From Paraconiothyrium sp. Pb-2020 (taxonomy: Eukaryota > Ascomycota > Dothideomycetes > Pleosporales > Didymosphaeriaceae): a DNA stretch of 64,000 nt. Position numbers and translations under genes: made by a program. The stretch spans positions 62,001 to 126,000 of the forward strand of contig JAJUBI010000010.1 in the NCBI GenBank assembly GCA_022419385.1, read 5' to 3'. The notes below the pieces were generated by a model. It ran no database searches and was not told where the DNA came from. It saw only the letters and a list, made by a program, of their open reading frames with translations. Positions 35,431 through 45,489 of this stretch are shown in pieces (the stretch's first letter is position 1; the number at the start of each line of letters is the position of its first letter).

Positions 35431-36424
35431 CTACCAAATCGTATACCCCCCATCCACAATGATCTCACTCCCCGTAACGTAGCTACTCGCATCGCTCACC
35501 AACCAGACCGCCGCGCCCCTGAACTCTTCGGGCCTTGCAATCCTCTTCATAGGGATATCCTTGATCCATCCCTTACTCAACTTCTCCATCTCCTCTCCCG
35601 CATTTGCCTCTGTCTGGATGTACCCCGGCGACAGCGCATTGACGCGGATCCCGTGCGGAGCCCACTCGGACGCAAGCGACTTCATCAGCTGTGCGGATGT
35701 AGCCTTGCTGGCGTTGTATGCGGATTGTTTCTGCGGGCGGTTCACGATGGAGCCGGACATCGACGACACAACGAGGACGCGGCCGTCGACGTGGTTATCG
35801 ATCCACCACTTGCCGGCCGTGCGGGCGAAGAGGAATTTGCCGGTCAGGTTGACGTCGATCATGCGCTTGAAGTCCTCGTAGGGATAGTCCTCTGCAGGTG
35901 CGCCGCCGGTTATGCCCGCGTTGGTCACGAGGATGTCGACGTTGCCAAAGTCTTGGACAATCTTCGCCCACGTGGACTGCATGCCTGACTCGGAGGACGT
36001 ATCGCACTCGTAGGCGTGAACCTTTGGTTGCGGGAGTCCGGCGGCTTTGGCCTCGCGGAACATGTGCTGGACAGACTTTTGTGCGCTGTCTTGGGTCAGG
36101 TCGACCACGGCTCCGTGAGCTCCCGAGAGTATGAATGCATTGAGGATCTGCTGGCCGAGTCCTTGAGAGGCGCTTTGTGGGTGCGGGTGAGTACGAAGCG
36201 GCAGCCAAGACCCTGGTCAGATGCTTACCCAGTGACTGTTGACGTTAGCTGGGTTGTTCTGGGCGAAGCGTATAGACACACTCACCGACAGCGACCTTTC
36301 CCTCGAGCGAGAAATCCGGGAGTGTCCTACGCTGCGTATGAGCAAAGCGCCGAGGGGTCTGGAGGTAAAGGAATGGTAGGCGCGACGCGCGACCAAGAAC
36401 AGCCCGCGAGACGTACGGTGGCAT
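35431..36424 (-). CDS. classical short-chain dehydrogenase/reductase, 295 aa, with a 7-nt microexon
   Basis: Three exons on the minus strand: 36424-36286, a microexon 36229-36235 (TCACTGG), and 36172-35431. The introns of 50 and 56 nt are GT-AG, opening with GTGAGT and GTAAGC. Without the microexon the frame is lost; with it, VVTGASQGLG is restored, the NAD(P) motif TGxxxGxG at residues 48-55. Other SDR marks are NAG (133-135), a serine in VVSSMSGS (about 185-188), and Y201 and K205 in SAYNASKA; the end is GSEIIVDGGYTIW. The first 35 residues are rich in R and hydrophobics without acidic residues, which suggests a mitochondrial leader. The sequence is closest in style to fungal polyol dehydrogenases of the D-arabinitol 2-dehydrogenase/L-xylulose reductase type. 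The fold is sure, the substrate is not. Confidence 0.9.
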
Positions 36425-36552
36425 TCCGGCAAACCTCCAGATGCGCGGGATGCAGGCAGTATATTTCTTGTCGATACTGAGGATGATGGGAATGTGCCAC
36501 GGAATGTGGTTTTGCGGTGACGCAATTACGTCACTCCGTCGTCGGAATGTGC

Positions 36553-36970
36553 TCATGTACAAGTCCTCGTCGGGGTCGCCATCGCACAAAGGTGGGATCC
36601 GAACTCTGGCTCGACTTCAACGACGAGAGTCTGATGGGCTTTTTGTACCATGGCGCGCGATATTGTGGCTGCTTTCGAATTGAGATGGTGGCGGGTCCTG
36701 ATCGGCGCAGGGTTCGGGGGCGCTCCCATCGGCATGCCTGTTCCGTGCGGATCCTCCGGGCTGAGCCCCCCCCCCGGTCCTGTCTTCATGCAGAGATGCC
36801 ATCTCGAAGATGGCAGGGTGTATTCCAAGGCTGCGGACCTTCTCCGTGGCGCCGTGGTGATCTTGAAAAATGGGTTCTCGAGAGCTTCAGTCGTGAGCCC
36901 ATGGCACCCTCGCGGTCCTCAACATCACCGCGCGGATGCGCAAGATGCGGGAAGCAGCGGCCAATCGTGC
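36553..36970 (-). pseudogene. relic with a ten-cytosine tract at the frame break
   Basis: The minus strand reads SREPIFQDHHGATEKVRSLG, then IHPAIFEMASLHEDRTGG, and then, one frame over, LSPEDPHGTGMPMGAPPNPA and VVEVEPEFGSHL. The switch falls on a run of ten C (36766-36775 on the plus strand), which suggests a homopolymer indel, real or from sequencing. A TGA further upstream also interrupts the frame. Plus-strand frames over the same bases are open but less protein-like. The protein family is not recognised. Confidence 0.4.
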
Positions 36971-36979
36971 AGCGACGTG

Positions 36980-37440
36980 GAATGGTAGGCCGGCAATCTG
37001 ATCGCGTCGTGCGTGCGGTGCGTGCGGTCAAGCCATGTAGAGCAAAGGCGGACCTGGGTCGACAGCAAGCTTATTCGTCATCCGTTGCCCCGCATAGAGT
37101 GACAGACCGTGGAGCTTAGCCGGGATCATGTAGAACCTGCTGTACCGATAATTGTGAATTTAACGCGCCGTTGCCGTAGTCTCCCCGCATTATGCCCCCG
37201 GACCCCAGAGGTCCTCACTCACCAGCGCCATACCAATACACTTCCAGATAATACATAAAAGCGCCGTCGCCGTACCCCATTTTGGTCCCCCAAACCCAGA
37301 GCTCCATCAACCATCAGGATCACACCAAGATATATCGAGATAAAACATGATTGCGCCGTGCCCCCACGTTTGAACGCCCGTTGCCACCTTCTGAACACCA
37401 GTGTCCTACAGCAGCAGCCGGCTCACCGGTCACCCCGCTG
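36980..37440. other. intergenic
   Basis: No supported gene. The stretch lies between the relic at 36.6 kb and the 3' end of the BAH-like gene. Confidence 0.4.
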
Positions 37441-37449
37441 CGCATCATC

Positions 37450-39077
37450 CTACAAGTGCGTGTATTTTCGCATGACATCTTCCTCGTCGTCTGCATTGCT
37501 GGCACTGTGGTCTCCGTGGCCAGTGCCTTGGTCGAGAGGAACTTTGTCGCACGCTCCGCGGTCGGTCTCGTGTTGGTCATGTCCACGCTCACTAGAGCCG
37601 ACCGTAGGCCCGTCGGTGCCGGGGGTGTGTTGTTCGGGCTCGTTCGCTTGCGCGACGGAAGCCAGTGCAGTCCCGCTCTTGCCGGCACTGAGTGGGGTGG
37701 GCTCCACTGATTGCTCACGAGCCGCGGCCGCGAGCCCTGCAGTGCCGGTGCCGTCTTGATCGGGCTCAAGCACCGGCTTGATCGAGGCTGCAGGAAGCCC
37801 TTGCGCAACGGTCTTTGATCCCTTGAGATCCACTACTGCCTCCAGGCGGGCTTCGAAGCGTTCCCGTCGGGCGAGGAGATGCTTCGTCGGAGCGACGTTG
37901 CGAGTAGGAGCGGGGCCTTGAGCGACGGGGACTTGAGCAGCGGTTGTTGTAGGCGAGTCTACCGCGGGCGCGCCCATCACGGTGTCCATTTCGCTGACAC
38001 GTTCGCTGGGTGCCGCGACGGACTCTTCCGCCGTGTCTGCCGGATCATCAGCACGCGTCCCTCCTCGCGCGAGGGTCGCAAATACTCACCCGGTGACGAT
38101 TGCCGCCGACGGACTGCCATGGCGAGATCACACGTCTCACTGTCGCCGATCGGTTGAAACCGTTTGAGATCGAAATCAAAGAACTCTCGGTCCCAGTACA
38201 AACCATCCCGCTCAGCTGCTTTCAAGGGCGGATCAAGTGCTTTTGCGTGCACTATTTCGACCTCTGACGAAAGGACATGGGTTTTGCCTTTGGGCCAGGG
38301 ATCAACGTCTGCACCCCGCCACGTCTTTGCCTCCGCACGATTCCAGAACCAGGCTCCGGCAACGTACTGGTTTCCGTCGTTATACCACGCATGGAGAAGA
38401 AGCAGATATCCGAACCCCTGTTCGCTGTGGCCCTCCGCACAAGCTATCTTGGTGATATCCCCAACGTGTAGCCGGACATTATCGCCTTCTATGGCATCCA
38501 ATGGACCGTTCGCATCCTTCGCTTTGAGTGGTCTATGGTTGCCCCATCGGAGCCTGAGGTCTTGTCGCACGTTACGGGCTTCGGTCCGGGGCTTCGGCGG
38601 AGAATATCGAAGATAGGCTTTCGTGAAAGGGACTGCGGCGCTGTTAGTAGATCATTCTCGGCGCAGCTGGGTCACCATACCATCACTAGCATCTTTCCAC
38701 TTGTCGCCATCGGATTCGACCGGGTTGGGCCTCAAGGTTCCATCTTCTGCCCCCTCCGACGGGGTGGGAAACACGGCCGCTGATGTCGCAGCTTCCTTGC
38801 GCGTGGCGGCGCGGCCGCTGTCTGCATCGCTTCCTCTGACGCCGAATTAGCTGACGGAGCCCAAGATTCGAGTCCGCCGCCTGGGCAGCGTGTGCACGTA
38901 CTTTCGCTTCCTGGAAGTCGAAGAAGGGCCCGCAATCTCGTTCTGTGCTTGCGGGTAGCGCGCTGGCGGTGCTCGCGGACGCAACACGCGACGCGGCTCT
39001 GTGTCCACACCGGACCCTGGGGATGGCGGGCGGCTCCCCGTATTCGCAGGTCGGACCGTTTCTGATGTGCGCGTCAT
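37450..39077 (-). CDS. BAH-like domain protein, 486 aa
   Basis: Four exons: 39077-38902, 38835-38681, 38632-38090 and 38036-37450. The introns are 66, 48 and 53 nt, all GT-AG; the 48-nt one has a perfect TACTAAC branch site. All joins keep frame and give 1461 nt. The N-terminus is disordered and basic (RRVLRPRAPPARYPQ, STSRKRK). Residues of about 160-275 resemble a BAH domain: VRLHVGDITKIA, then FGYLLLLHAWYNDGNQYVAG and AWFWNRAEAKTW, a spacer with VLSSEVEIVHAKAL, and GLYWDREFFDFDLKRFQPI. BAH domains read chromatin. The C-terminal 200 residues are low-complexity and acidic (DDEEDVMRKYTHL at the end). A nuclear chromatin role is inference from the domain; the match is by eye and could be another beta-barrel fold. 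The GC-rich frame continues upstream of the chosen ATG, so the true N-terminus may be longer. Confidence 0.75.
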
Positions 39078-39479
39078 ATCGAGATGGAAACGCGACGTTG
39101 AGCGCTGAAAACGGCGCGTTGCGGGCGTGAGAGAGTGGAGGAATAGTGGTGCAGCGGGCGCCTTGTTCTTGCTTGAAAGCGACTCCGGGGCAGGCCCTTT
39201 GTGCAGGCGGTGTGCCCGCGCCGGGCGCCTGTTGCTGCAGACCAGGCCGTCTCGGCGTGCATGCATGTCCTCCACGCCAGCGTGTCAGCCGAAATTGCGG
39301 GCGAGGGCCGATGGTCGTCGGCATGCAGCGCGAAGACGTGCCGCAGAGACCGGGACGCGGGCTGCCGATGGCGCGGGCTACGGTGCGAACCCGCGCGCCC
39401 GTTGCAGCGCTGCCGCCGTCGACGAGGGCTCCTTGCGCATCGCACTCGACGGGAGGCTTCGGCGCGTCGAAAGATCAGA

Positions 39480-39930
39480 GGTGGCGACTGGCGCACGTGG
39501 GTAGGTGAAGCTGGAGGGTGCTGTGCGGCGTGGCTGCTCGGCGCGGTCGTTGCAGGGCCGGGCCGGCCGATGCATCGCTGCTGCAGCCCGCGGTGGCCTG
39601 CGGCATATCGTATGGCATGTTGCGTCGAGCGGTCGTCTGGGGAAGAGCGCTCACGTTCTGTCGCCGAGACGCATGTCGACCGTTACGCTGTGCACTGCGG
39701 CGGCCGGTTGCGTTTTTGGGCGGGTCGCGCGCCGTGTGGGCATCGTCATCGTCCGATGCGGCGGGCTCGTTGTGTCGGGCACCTGGCGATGCTCGAGCGG
39801 CGAGGCGATGATGAGCAGGACGAGGGGAGGGCGGACGAGGTGAGCGAGGTTTCGACGGGGGCGGAGGGTTATAACGGGCGGCGGATGCGGTGGGCTCGAG
39901 GGAGGCTCTGCGCCGGGCCCTGATTGGACG
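39480..39930 (-). other. GC-rich coding-like frame upstream of the BAH-like gene
   Basis: The minus strand reads PAASDDDDAHTARDPPKNAT, NVSALPQTTARRNMPYDMPQ and ATAGCSSDASAGPALQRPRR. After a TGA at 39476-39478 the same frame goes on with SFDAPKPPVECDAQGALVDG. It could be a 5' exon of the BAH-like gene, a separate gene end, or GC-rich sequence open by chance. Overlapping plus-strand frames as long as 240 codons are arginine- and cysteine-rich shadows. Confidence 0.35.
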
Positions 39931-39939
39931 CGGCCGGCC

Positions 39940-40550
39940 TCACCCGTGCGCAAGACCACCGCCTCTCCTTTCCGGCCTGCCCAGCCAGCTGAGTGCTTCC
40001 ATTTGCCCGGACCAAGACCCGTTGCGGCATGCTCAGCAAGCTGAGTGGCCTTCCCCACCTGTGCTCTGCGCTTGCAACATCGCACCGTCGCCGCCATCTG
40101 TCGTGGCTCGAATCGCCCTTGCACATTTGGATACATACACCATAGTCTGCCTGCTGATAGGAGCCTGCCCCATATCTGTCAGTATCCCGTACGTGTACAG
40201 AAATACATACATGTTTCCACGGATTCCTGCCGTCCCCAGTCCCCCCGTCTCTCTTTCCGCCTCCAACCCTTATCATATTCGACATTCGTAGAATCAGATC
40301 GGCCGGCTGTTTACCCAGCGTCTTGTTCTGTTTCTAATTCGCTCGCTGCGAAGGGGACTTGGCCGGCATCTTTATTGTCGCTCTACGCACGCATCAAGCA
40401 CTGCGGCGCTCGCTACGACGGGGCTGTAACCGCTATCCGTATGCATCACCGCTCTGTGCACACTAACCCCCGGGCTGGCTCAACCTATAGCAAGTTCGAG
40501 TCTAGTCTATGATCTCCTCCGCGATCGTGCACCGACGAATGTGACGCACT
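39940..40550. other. intergenic, no gene seen
   Basis: Overlapping short frames on both strands without protein-like composition. Confidence 0.35.
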
Positions 40551-40553
40551 GAA

Positions 40554-40805
40554 ATGCGCGCTCCTGGGTATTTCGATGCGCGAACACTAGGCAGTGCGGC
40601 GTACGCGACAACTGTCGCGCCAGTTACCGTTCATTCTGCGACCATTACCGAGGCGTCTAATGGCCGTGTAGGGGAAGGAAGATTGCGTTCTGCTGAGCGC
40701 ATCTCTAAGCTATCGAGGATGCGCAATCCACAGGTAAGTGCGTGTAAGCCACTACCCACGATTTCGAGAACCATCGTCACACCAGATCTAGAACGTGGGG
40801 CCTAG
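40554..40805 (+). CDS. hypothetical protein or first exon
   Basis: ATG-started frame (MRAPGYFDARTLGSAAYATT) with TVHSATITEASNGRVGEGRL. At 40731-40739 it meets CAG followed by GTAAGT, a perfect fungal donor site, so the true coding part probably ends at 40733 and continues in an exon I could not place. No domain is visible in the 60 residues before the donor. Confidence 0.35.
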   Translation: MRAPGYFDARTLGSAAYATTVAPVTVHSATITEASNGRVGEGRLRSAERISKLSRMRNPQVSACKPLPTISRTIVTPDLERGA

Positions 40806-40809
40806 GGAC

Positions 40810-41660
40810 TGAGAAGTATACACTGAGTTTGGATAGCGCAAAGATGCGGTGGAATGTTGCATCGCGTGGACCTCAGCGGAGAAAGATATGAACATATGTA
40901 AGCCCTTGATGCTGCGATCCTGCCAACAGACTTACGGAAGCCACTTTGATTTGTTGAGGAGCCAGGTCGAACAACCACGATAATCAAAACCTGGAAAGCT
41001 GGAGATTAGGTACCTTTGCACGTTGAACACGTGGAGTCTACAGGACGTGTCGGCTTAGCATGGTGATACCATGGCTAGGGTGGCCCGTGGCCGCGGCAAG
41101 CACCAAATCATGGTTCGGTAATCCACCGCCCACCAGCGAGACTTGCATATCTCCATACCGCCAAATGGGCAGAACAACTAACTTTCTTCGCTCCCTCTTC
41201 TCACGAGGAAATAACCTGCCGATGAGGTTCATCAGCTTAAGGTTTTCGCCGAGCTCGCTACACCTTAACCGCCGCCAACGCCTTACAAGCATGGGATTAC
41301 AATGGTTCAGTCTGAAGAAGTCGGTTTACTTCTCGTTAATTTGCTCATTAGTATGATATGGAGACACAGTGACCGCGTTGTAGATCTACAACACTCTCAT
41401 CTCTTCTCCACCGACTTTATTACATGCTAAAATATATTTAAAAAGCCTCTCACATATCCCTTCACTTTCTCCAAGTTAGGTTATAAGCCATATTTCTTAC
41501 TCCTCTCTTCCTCTAACATCCCAACCACTTGACATCTAACGATTCCTATTTGGGCGACCTTGACCTCCTAGGCCATGGACCATACCGCATATTCTATAGA
41601 GATAAGTACAAAATCATAAAAGAGTAGTGATCAAGAGGTTCCACGGACACTAGAATAGAT
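40810..41660. other. mostly non-coding; one ambiguous pair of frames
   Basis: At 41038-41292 the minus strand has a protein-like frame (LGENLKLMNLIGRLFPREKR), and the plus strand is open from an ATG at 41060. Neither has a recognised domain. The sequence from 41360 to 41650 is AT-rich and stop-dense. Confidence 0.3.
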
Positions 41661-41673
41661 AGCTTTGGTCGAG

Positions 41674-41874
41674 ATGCGCGAAAATTTACCAAGAGTATAC
41701 TTAACGTTCATATTGGAGGCTTCGCGAAAGATGAACCAGCAATCGGCCTGGTGGAAAGACGAATGCGAGCCTTTCGAATTATATGCTATGCACCTAGTGA
41801 TGCAAGACTGGGGTCAAGTCACGTTACACTCGCATCGGTCGCAACTGATTTCGTTTTGGTTTGTGAACCCTTAG
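41674..41874 (+). CDS. hypothetical small protein, 66 aa
   Basis: ATG-started frame beginning MRENLPRVYLTFILEASRKM, with NQQSAWWKDECEPFELYAMH and an aromatic C-terminal end. Composition is protein-like. It may be an exon or a small relic; no family is recognised. Confidence 0.3.
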   Translation: MRENLPRVYLTFILEASRKMNQQSAWWKDECEPFELYAMHLVMQDWGQVTLHSHRSQLISFWFVNP

Positions 41875-42162
41875 GATTTCGGCGCTTCTAGTTAGTTCGT
41901 ACATGTGCGCACAACGAGCAAACTCAAAGTGGCTACGTAATGCCTCAAAAGGTCATCGTTGGACTATTCCAACGATAATGTCCAAGTACCGCGGGCAAAG
42001 TAAGGCTCAAGCAAGGAGATGAGGTCAATGCCGAAGATCTCACTAACTTGTGACTCGTAGGACGCAGACCGTCGCAGCAGAGAACACTACGCTACTATTC
42101 ACACCTACACTCATCTGCCGCGGCAGAATATCTTCTTTCACAGTATAATACACGCATATCGG

Positions 42163-42973
42163 CTAGACAAAGACATAAGAAGTCTCTGCGGTTAGTGGTG
42201 CATTTGGCGGTGCTGTATTTGGCGGTGCTATATTTGGCGGTGCTGTATTTGGCGGTGCTGTATTTGGCGGTGTATTTGGCGGTGCTGTATTTGGCGGTGC
42301 GTTTGGCGGTGCTGCATTTGGTGGTGCGTTTGGCGGTGTGTTTGGCGGTGCGTTTGGCGGTGTGTTTGGCGGTGCGTTTGGCGGTGTGTTTGGCGGTGCT
42401 GCATTTGGGTGTGCTAATGTGGGAACGGAGGTGTGATGCTCCTCGCTCATGATCCCCTCTAAATACTGCTGACACCCGCTTTCTGAATCAAACTTGGCGC
42501 TCTTAATGGCACCATGGATTCTGCGGTCACGTAGGCGCTGTCAGCGGCTCTACATTCCGTAGCAGTACCACATGGGCTGTGTCATATCCAAGCGGCGAGC
42601 GAATCTGCCCCAGCGCTTAGCGGGATCTCGAGTATCCATAGCCTTGAGCAGTGCCTTGGTGTGCGTAAGGAAGTGCAAGAGCGTGTTACGTGGTGATGAG
42701 GGTCCAACAACTGGCGTCCTGACGAGTTTGATAGTGGGTTCGATTTTCACCTCAACGGTTAAGAGAAGTACGAATATGGGTCTCGCTACGCATCGGGCCG
42801 TCGGCTTTTCGACAACGTAGCTTTTGGAATCCTCCACTTAGGAAGTCAAAGTTGTGTGCAAGCGTGTTGAGTTTTGTCACGTGGCCGCCTTCCACCACCA
42901 TGTCCCCATCGCCAGCGCCCATAGGGCCAAGCTCGACTCGGATCCGTACCGAAATACCGTGTAGAAGCAGCAC
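42163..42973 (-). pseudogene. decayed gene with a proline/asparagine repeat tail
   Basis: It starts at an ATG at 42973 (MLLLHGISVRIRVELGPMGA), with HVTKLNTLAHNFDFLSGGFQ. A frame change near 42825 leads to YVVEKPTARCVARPIFVLLL, LRNTLL-like helices and WGRFARRLDMTQPMWYCYGM. The same frame then passes a TAG and, two codons later, a TGA, and continues unmistakably with QRLRDRRIHGAIKSAKFDSE and SGCQQYLEGIMSEEHHTSVP into the repeat tail (APPNTPPNAPPN units), ending at TAA/TAG near 42163. The nonsense codons fit former CAG and CGA codons. One frameshift and two stops make it a pseudogene. The family is not recognised. Confidence 0.55.
42195..42412. repeat. minisatellite, mixed 12- and 15-bp units
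   Basis: Tandem units of the form TTTGGCGGTGCG, TTTGGCGGTGTG and TTTGGCGGTGCTGTA run for about 218 bases. All unit lengths are multiples of three, so on the minus strand they encode a continuous PPNAPPNT/APPNT repeat, which suggests the array grew while the gene was coding. Confidence 0.9.
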
Positions 42974-43552
42974 TTGAAGCTACAGTGCGACCTCTCTGCT
43001 CCGCGTCACTATCACTTTCGGTTCGTAATTGCTCCGCGTGGTACAGGGCTTCTAACTTATGTGCGCGCTCCTATCACACCAGACTTCCAGCTCGCTTCCA
43101 GGCCAGCCTCCGAACCTTGCACCGTCATCCCCTGCTGCCAATCAGCCCAGTGCAGCCGGAATGCACCTCTGCCGAGTTGCTGCGTCCGGCACTGCGAGCA
43201 GACATGCTCCCGCCACGCTTGGACAGGCTGGAAGCCCTAAAGCGTTTTCACCTCAAGCTCGGCAATCTGCCGCCTTCGCGCTTTCACCAAACTCCTACCC
43301 GATAGCGATGACTGACAGCATTCTTTTTCGACCCTGCAAGGCTTCGACATGACCCCGAGCTCTTCGATTAAACGGAAGAAGCGCCCGTGCAAGACGTACA
43401 GCCTTCCAACTCAGGAGAGATACACCTGGTCCCTCCTACTCCGAGCCTTACGCAGATCATATATCTCGAGAGTAGAAAGGTAGCAGCGACGGTGGGGCTA
43501 GCATATCGGTAATCAGGTTGCTGGAGATCGCTGGTGCTTGCAAGGCAGCAAC

Positions 43553-43921
43553 TCAGAGCAGGAGGGCCGAAGGAAAGGGGGCAGAAATGCGTCCGAGGAG
43601 GCGTAGTCGCAAGAAGACGTCCAAAAGGGAAGGCGGGCAAACCGGCCGGTAAAGGGACGTGAAGGAGGTCAGAATTGGGAGGCTGATGATGAACCAAATG
43701 AAGAGGACGTCGATCATAGAGAGGATCGTCGGAAGCGAACGAGGAGTAGAGGTGGAACTGGTGGAGGGATTGTTGGCGGTGTCGGACTCGGATGAAGAGT
43801 AGACTTTCGATAAAGGGTACCGCTCACCGAATCGCGTATGGGCGTGGCAAATGTCTTTCGCAAAGGCCTGGAAATTGCTGGATGGAGGGAGTGTTGGACG
43901 GACATGCCATGTTGCCTTCAT
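43553..43921 (-). CDS. hypothetical protein with one hydrophobic segment, 122 aa
   Basis: The open frame starts at an ATG at 43921 (MKATWHVRPTLPPSSNFQAF). It continues SSSESDTANNPSTSSTSTPR, then a hydrophobic MIDVLFIWFIISLPILTSF that could be a membrane helix, and a leucine/arginine-rich end. The frame is open upstream to 43987 without an ATG. No family is recognised. A plus-strand frame over the same bases is weaker. Confidence 0.4.
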   Translation of the reverse strand: MKATWHVRPTLPPSSNFQAFAKDICHAHTRFGERYPLSKVYSSSESDTANNPSTSSTSTPRSLPTILSMIDVLFIWFIISLPILTSFTSLYRPVCPPSLLDVFLRLRLLGRISAPFPSALLL

Positions 43922-43989
43922 CGGTTCTCCGTACAACAAACGACCGCGCCTGGTGGAATGTTTATGCGATTTGCGCTCGTCCGCCACGC

Positions 43990-45090
43990 GCTATACTGTT
44001 CCTCCCGTACGCGCATCTTCCTTGGGCGACCACTCACACTGCAGACTCATGGCAGTGGGAAGCGCGTTGGATTTCTAGACCATGATTCAATTATACACCG
44101 CCAGCTGGGCGGTAGCATAGCCCCCGACCCCAAGGCCAGGAGCCGTAGATGGAAAACTCGCACGCTCTCTCCTCCGAATGTGACTAGAGGCGTTTCCTTT
44201 CGTGGAATTCCAAGGGTGGAGAGCGCGGGACCGTAGGCGAATGACGCGTAAAGCTCGTCCGGGGTTGGGCGTCTGCGACATCGCAACGCCGTCCGAGGAT
44301 TGACTGGCAAAGGCGGTCCCAAACCGGGCCGCGCTAATTCTGGAGTGCTGCGGGACAGCTCAGCCTACTCGGTGGGAGCGGATCTGGCTGCCTCGGACTA
44401 GACAGCCTTCGCTTGTGGGTAGGCGGTCGCCGTGCACGGCCAGAGCCGAATAGAGGGGCAGGGGGATTACAGTCATTCGCGCCTCGCCGGGTCGCGCAAT
44501 CTTCGCATGTATGGAATATCATCCGACGATTCCGGCCAAGACCTACTAAGGTTTGTTGTTGTAGGTCGGAAATGAAGGACGTTGCTCGGAGTGGTTGCGC
44601 ACCCAAAACGTGCAGGTTGTATACAAACTCCGCGGTTCCACCATCTACTGATGTACGTCAGTGCCGTGGGTTCTGAGACAAGCAAATATTTGTCGGACGA
44701 CGTTTGCGTACGTTATGGCTGCGGGAGCGCGTACTTTCAGCCAGGACTCTCCCGTGTCTGTAGCTAACTGCCGCGGCCACCCTTGATGTGTACAAGCTGA
44801 CCACCAAAACGTTGGCCGCTTTGCTCATACCCATGAATCGCAATTCCATTCGTTGCCTTCCTGGCTGGCGAGATTTCTGGATTTGTGCGCCGGTTGAGTT
44901 CTCTACGGCGGGAAGAAGGCTGTCAACTCTTCCGACAGTAAAGCCCCACATCATTTACAATAGGGTTGATGCAACCCTTCGCGGCGAATTATTGTTAATA
45001 TTGTCCGGTTGAGATTCCAAGAGAGCCTGTTGCATAGCTTGAATTTAGAGAATGATTTTACCTGTTTGCTCATCTATTCATCCCTAGCAA
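43990..45090. other. coding-like fragments of uncertain strand
   Basis: The minus frames 44047-44322 (RPTPDELYASFAYGPALSTL) and 44658-44954 (starts MMWGFTVGRVDSLLPAVENS at an ATG) compete with plus frames 44413-44676 and 44788-45012. I cannot decide which, if any, is a gene. Confidence 0.25.
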
Positions 45091-45092
45091 TT

Positions 45093-45478
45093 CCGCTTTT
45101 CTTCATCGAGTGGCAGTTGAGAAGCGGCGTAGAAGGCGCCTATCGGCGGGTGGCAACCCTATTGCGTTGACGTACACTTCAAACACTTTGCCCACGATCC
45201 ACTTCGCGACTTGGCTTCGTCCAAAAGCCTCGCAGCCTCGACTTGAGATCCGCTGGATCAATGTTCACGGGTTTTCCGATAACGGGCACGTCTTGAGCGG
45301 GATGCATGACCAAGGGACGCCCCATTGGGGAGTTGGTGAGTCGGGAGGTCTTGTAGTACGACGGCAGAGCAGGTCCTGTTAATTCAGTTGCAGTGGCAGG
45401 TACTCCGACAAGGTCTGAGAGGACTTCAACTTCCTGGCCTAGGGCGTTGCTAATAACCACTGCTCTGTGTATAATCAA
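45093..45478 (-). pseudogene. frameshifted protein relic
   Basis: The minus frame reads ALGQEVEVLSDLVGVPATAT, LPSYYKTSRLTNSPMGRPLV and DPADLKSRLRGFWTKPSREV, then stops at about 45179. One frame over, the reading continues with GKVFEVYVNAIGLPPADRRL and ends LLRRFSTATR at TGA (45093-45095). The two parts fit together as one protein broken by a single frame change, unless an unseen intron joins them. There is no ATG at the 5' end. The family is not recognised. Confidence 0.45.
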
Positions 45479-45489
45479 GGCTCGAGTCA

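Noticed and set aside
39201..39923. 240-codon plus-strand ORF
   Set aside because: Arginine- and cysteine-rich translation from GC-rich sequence; the minus strand has the protein-like frame.
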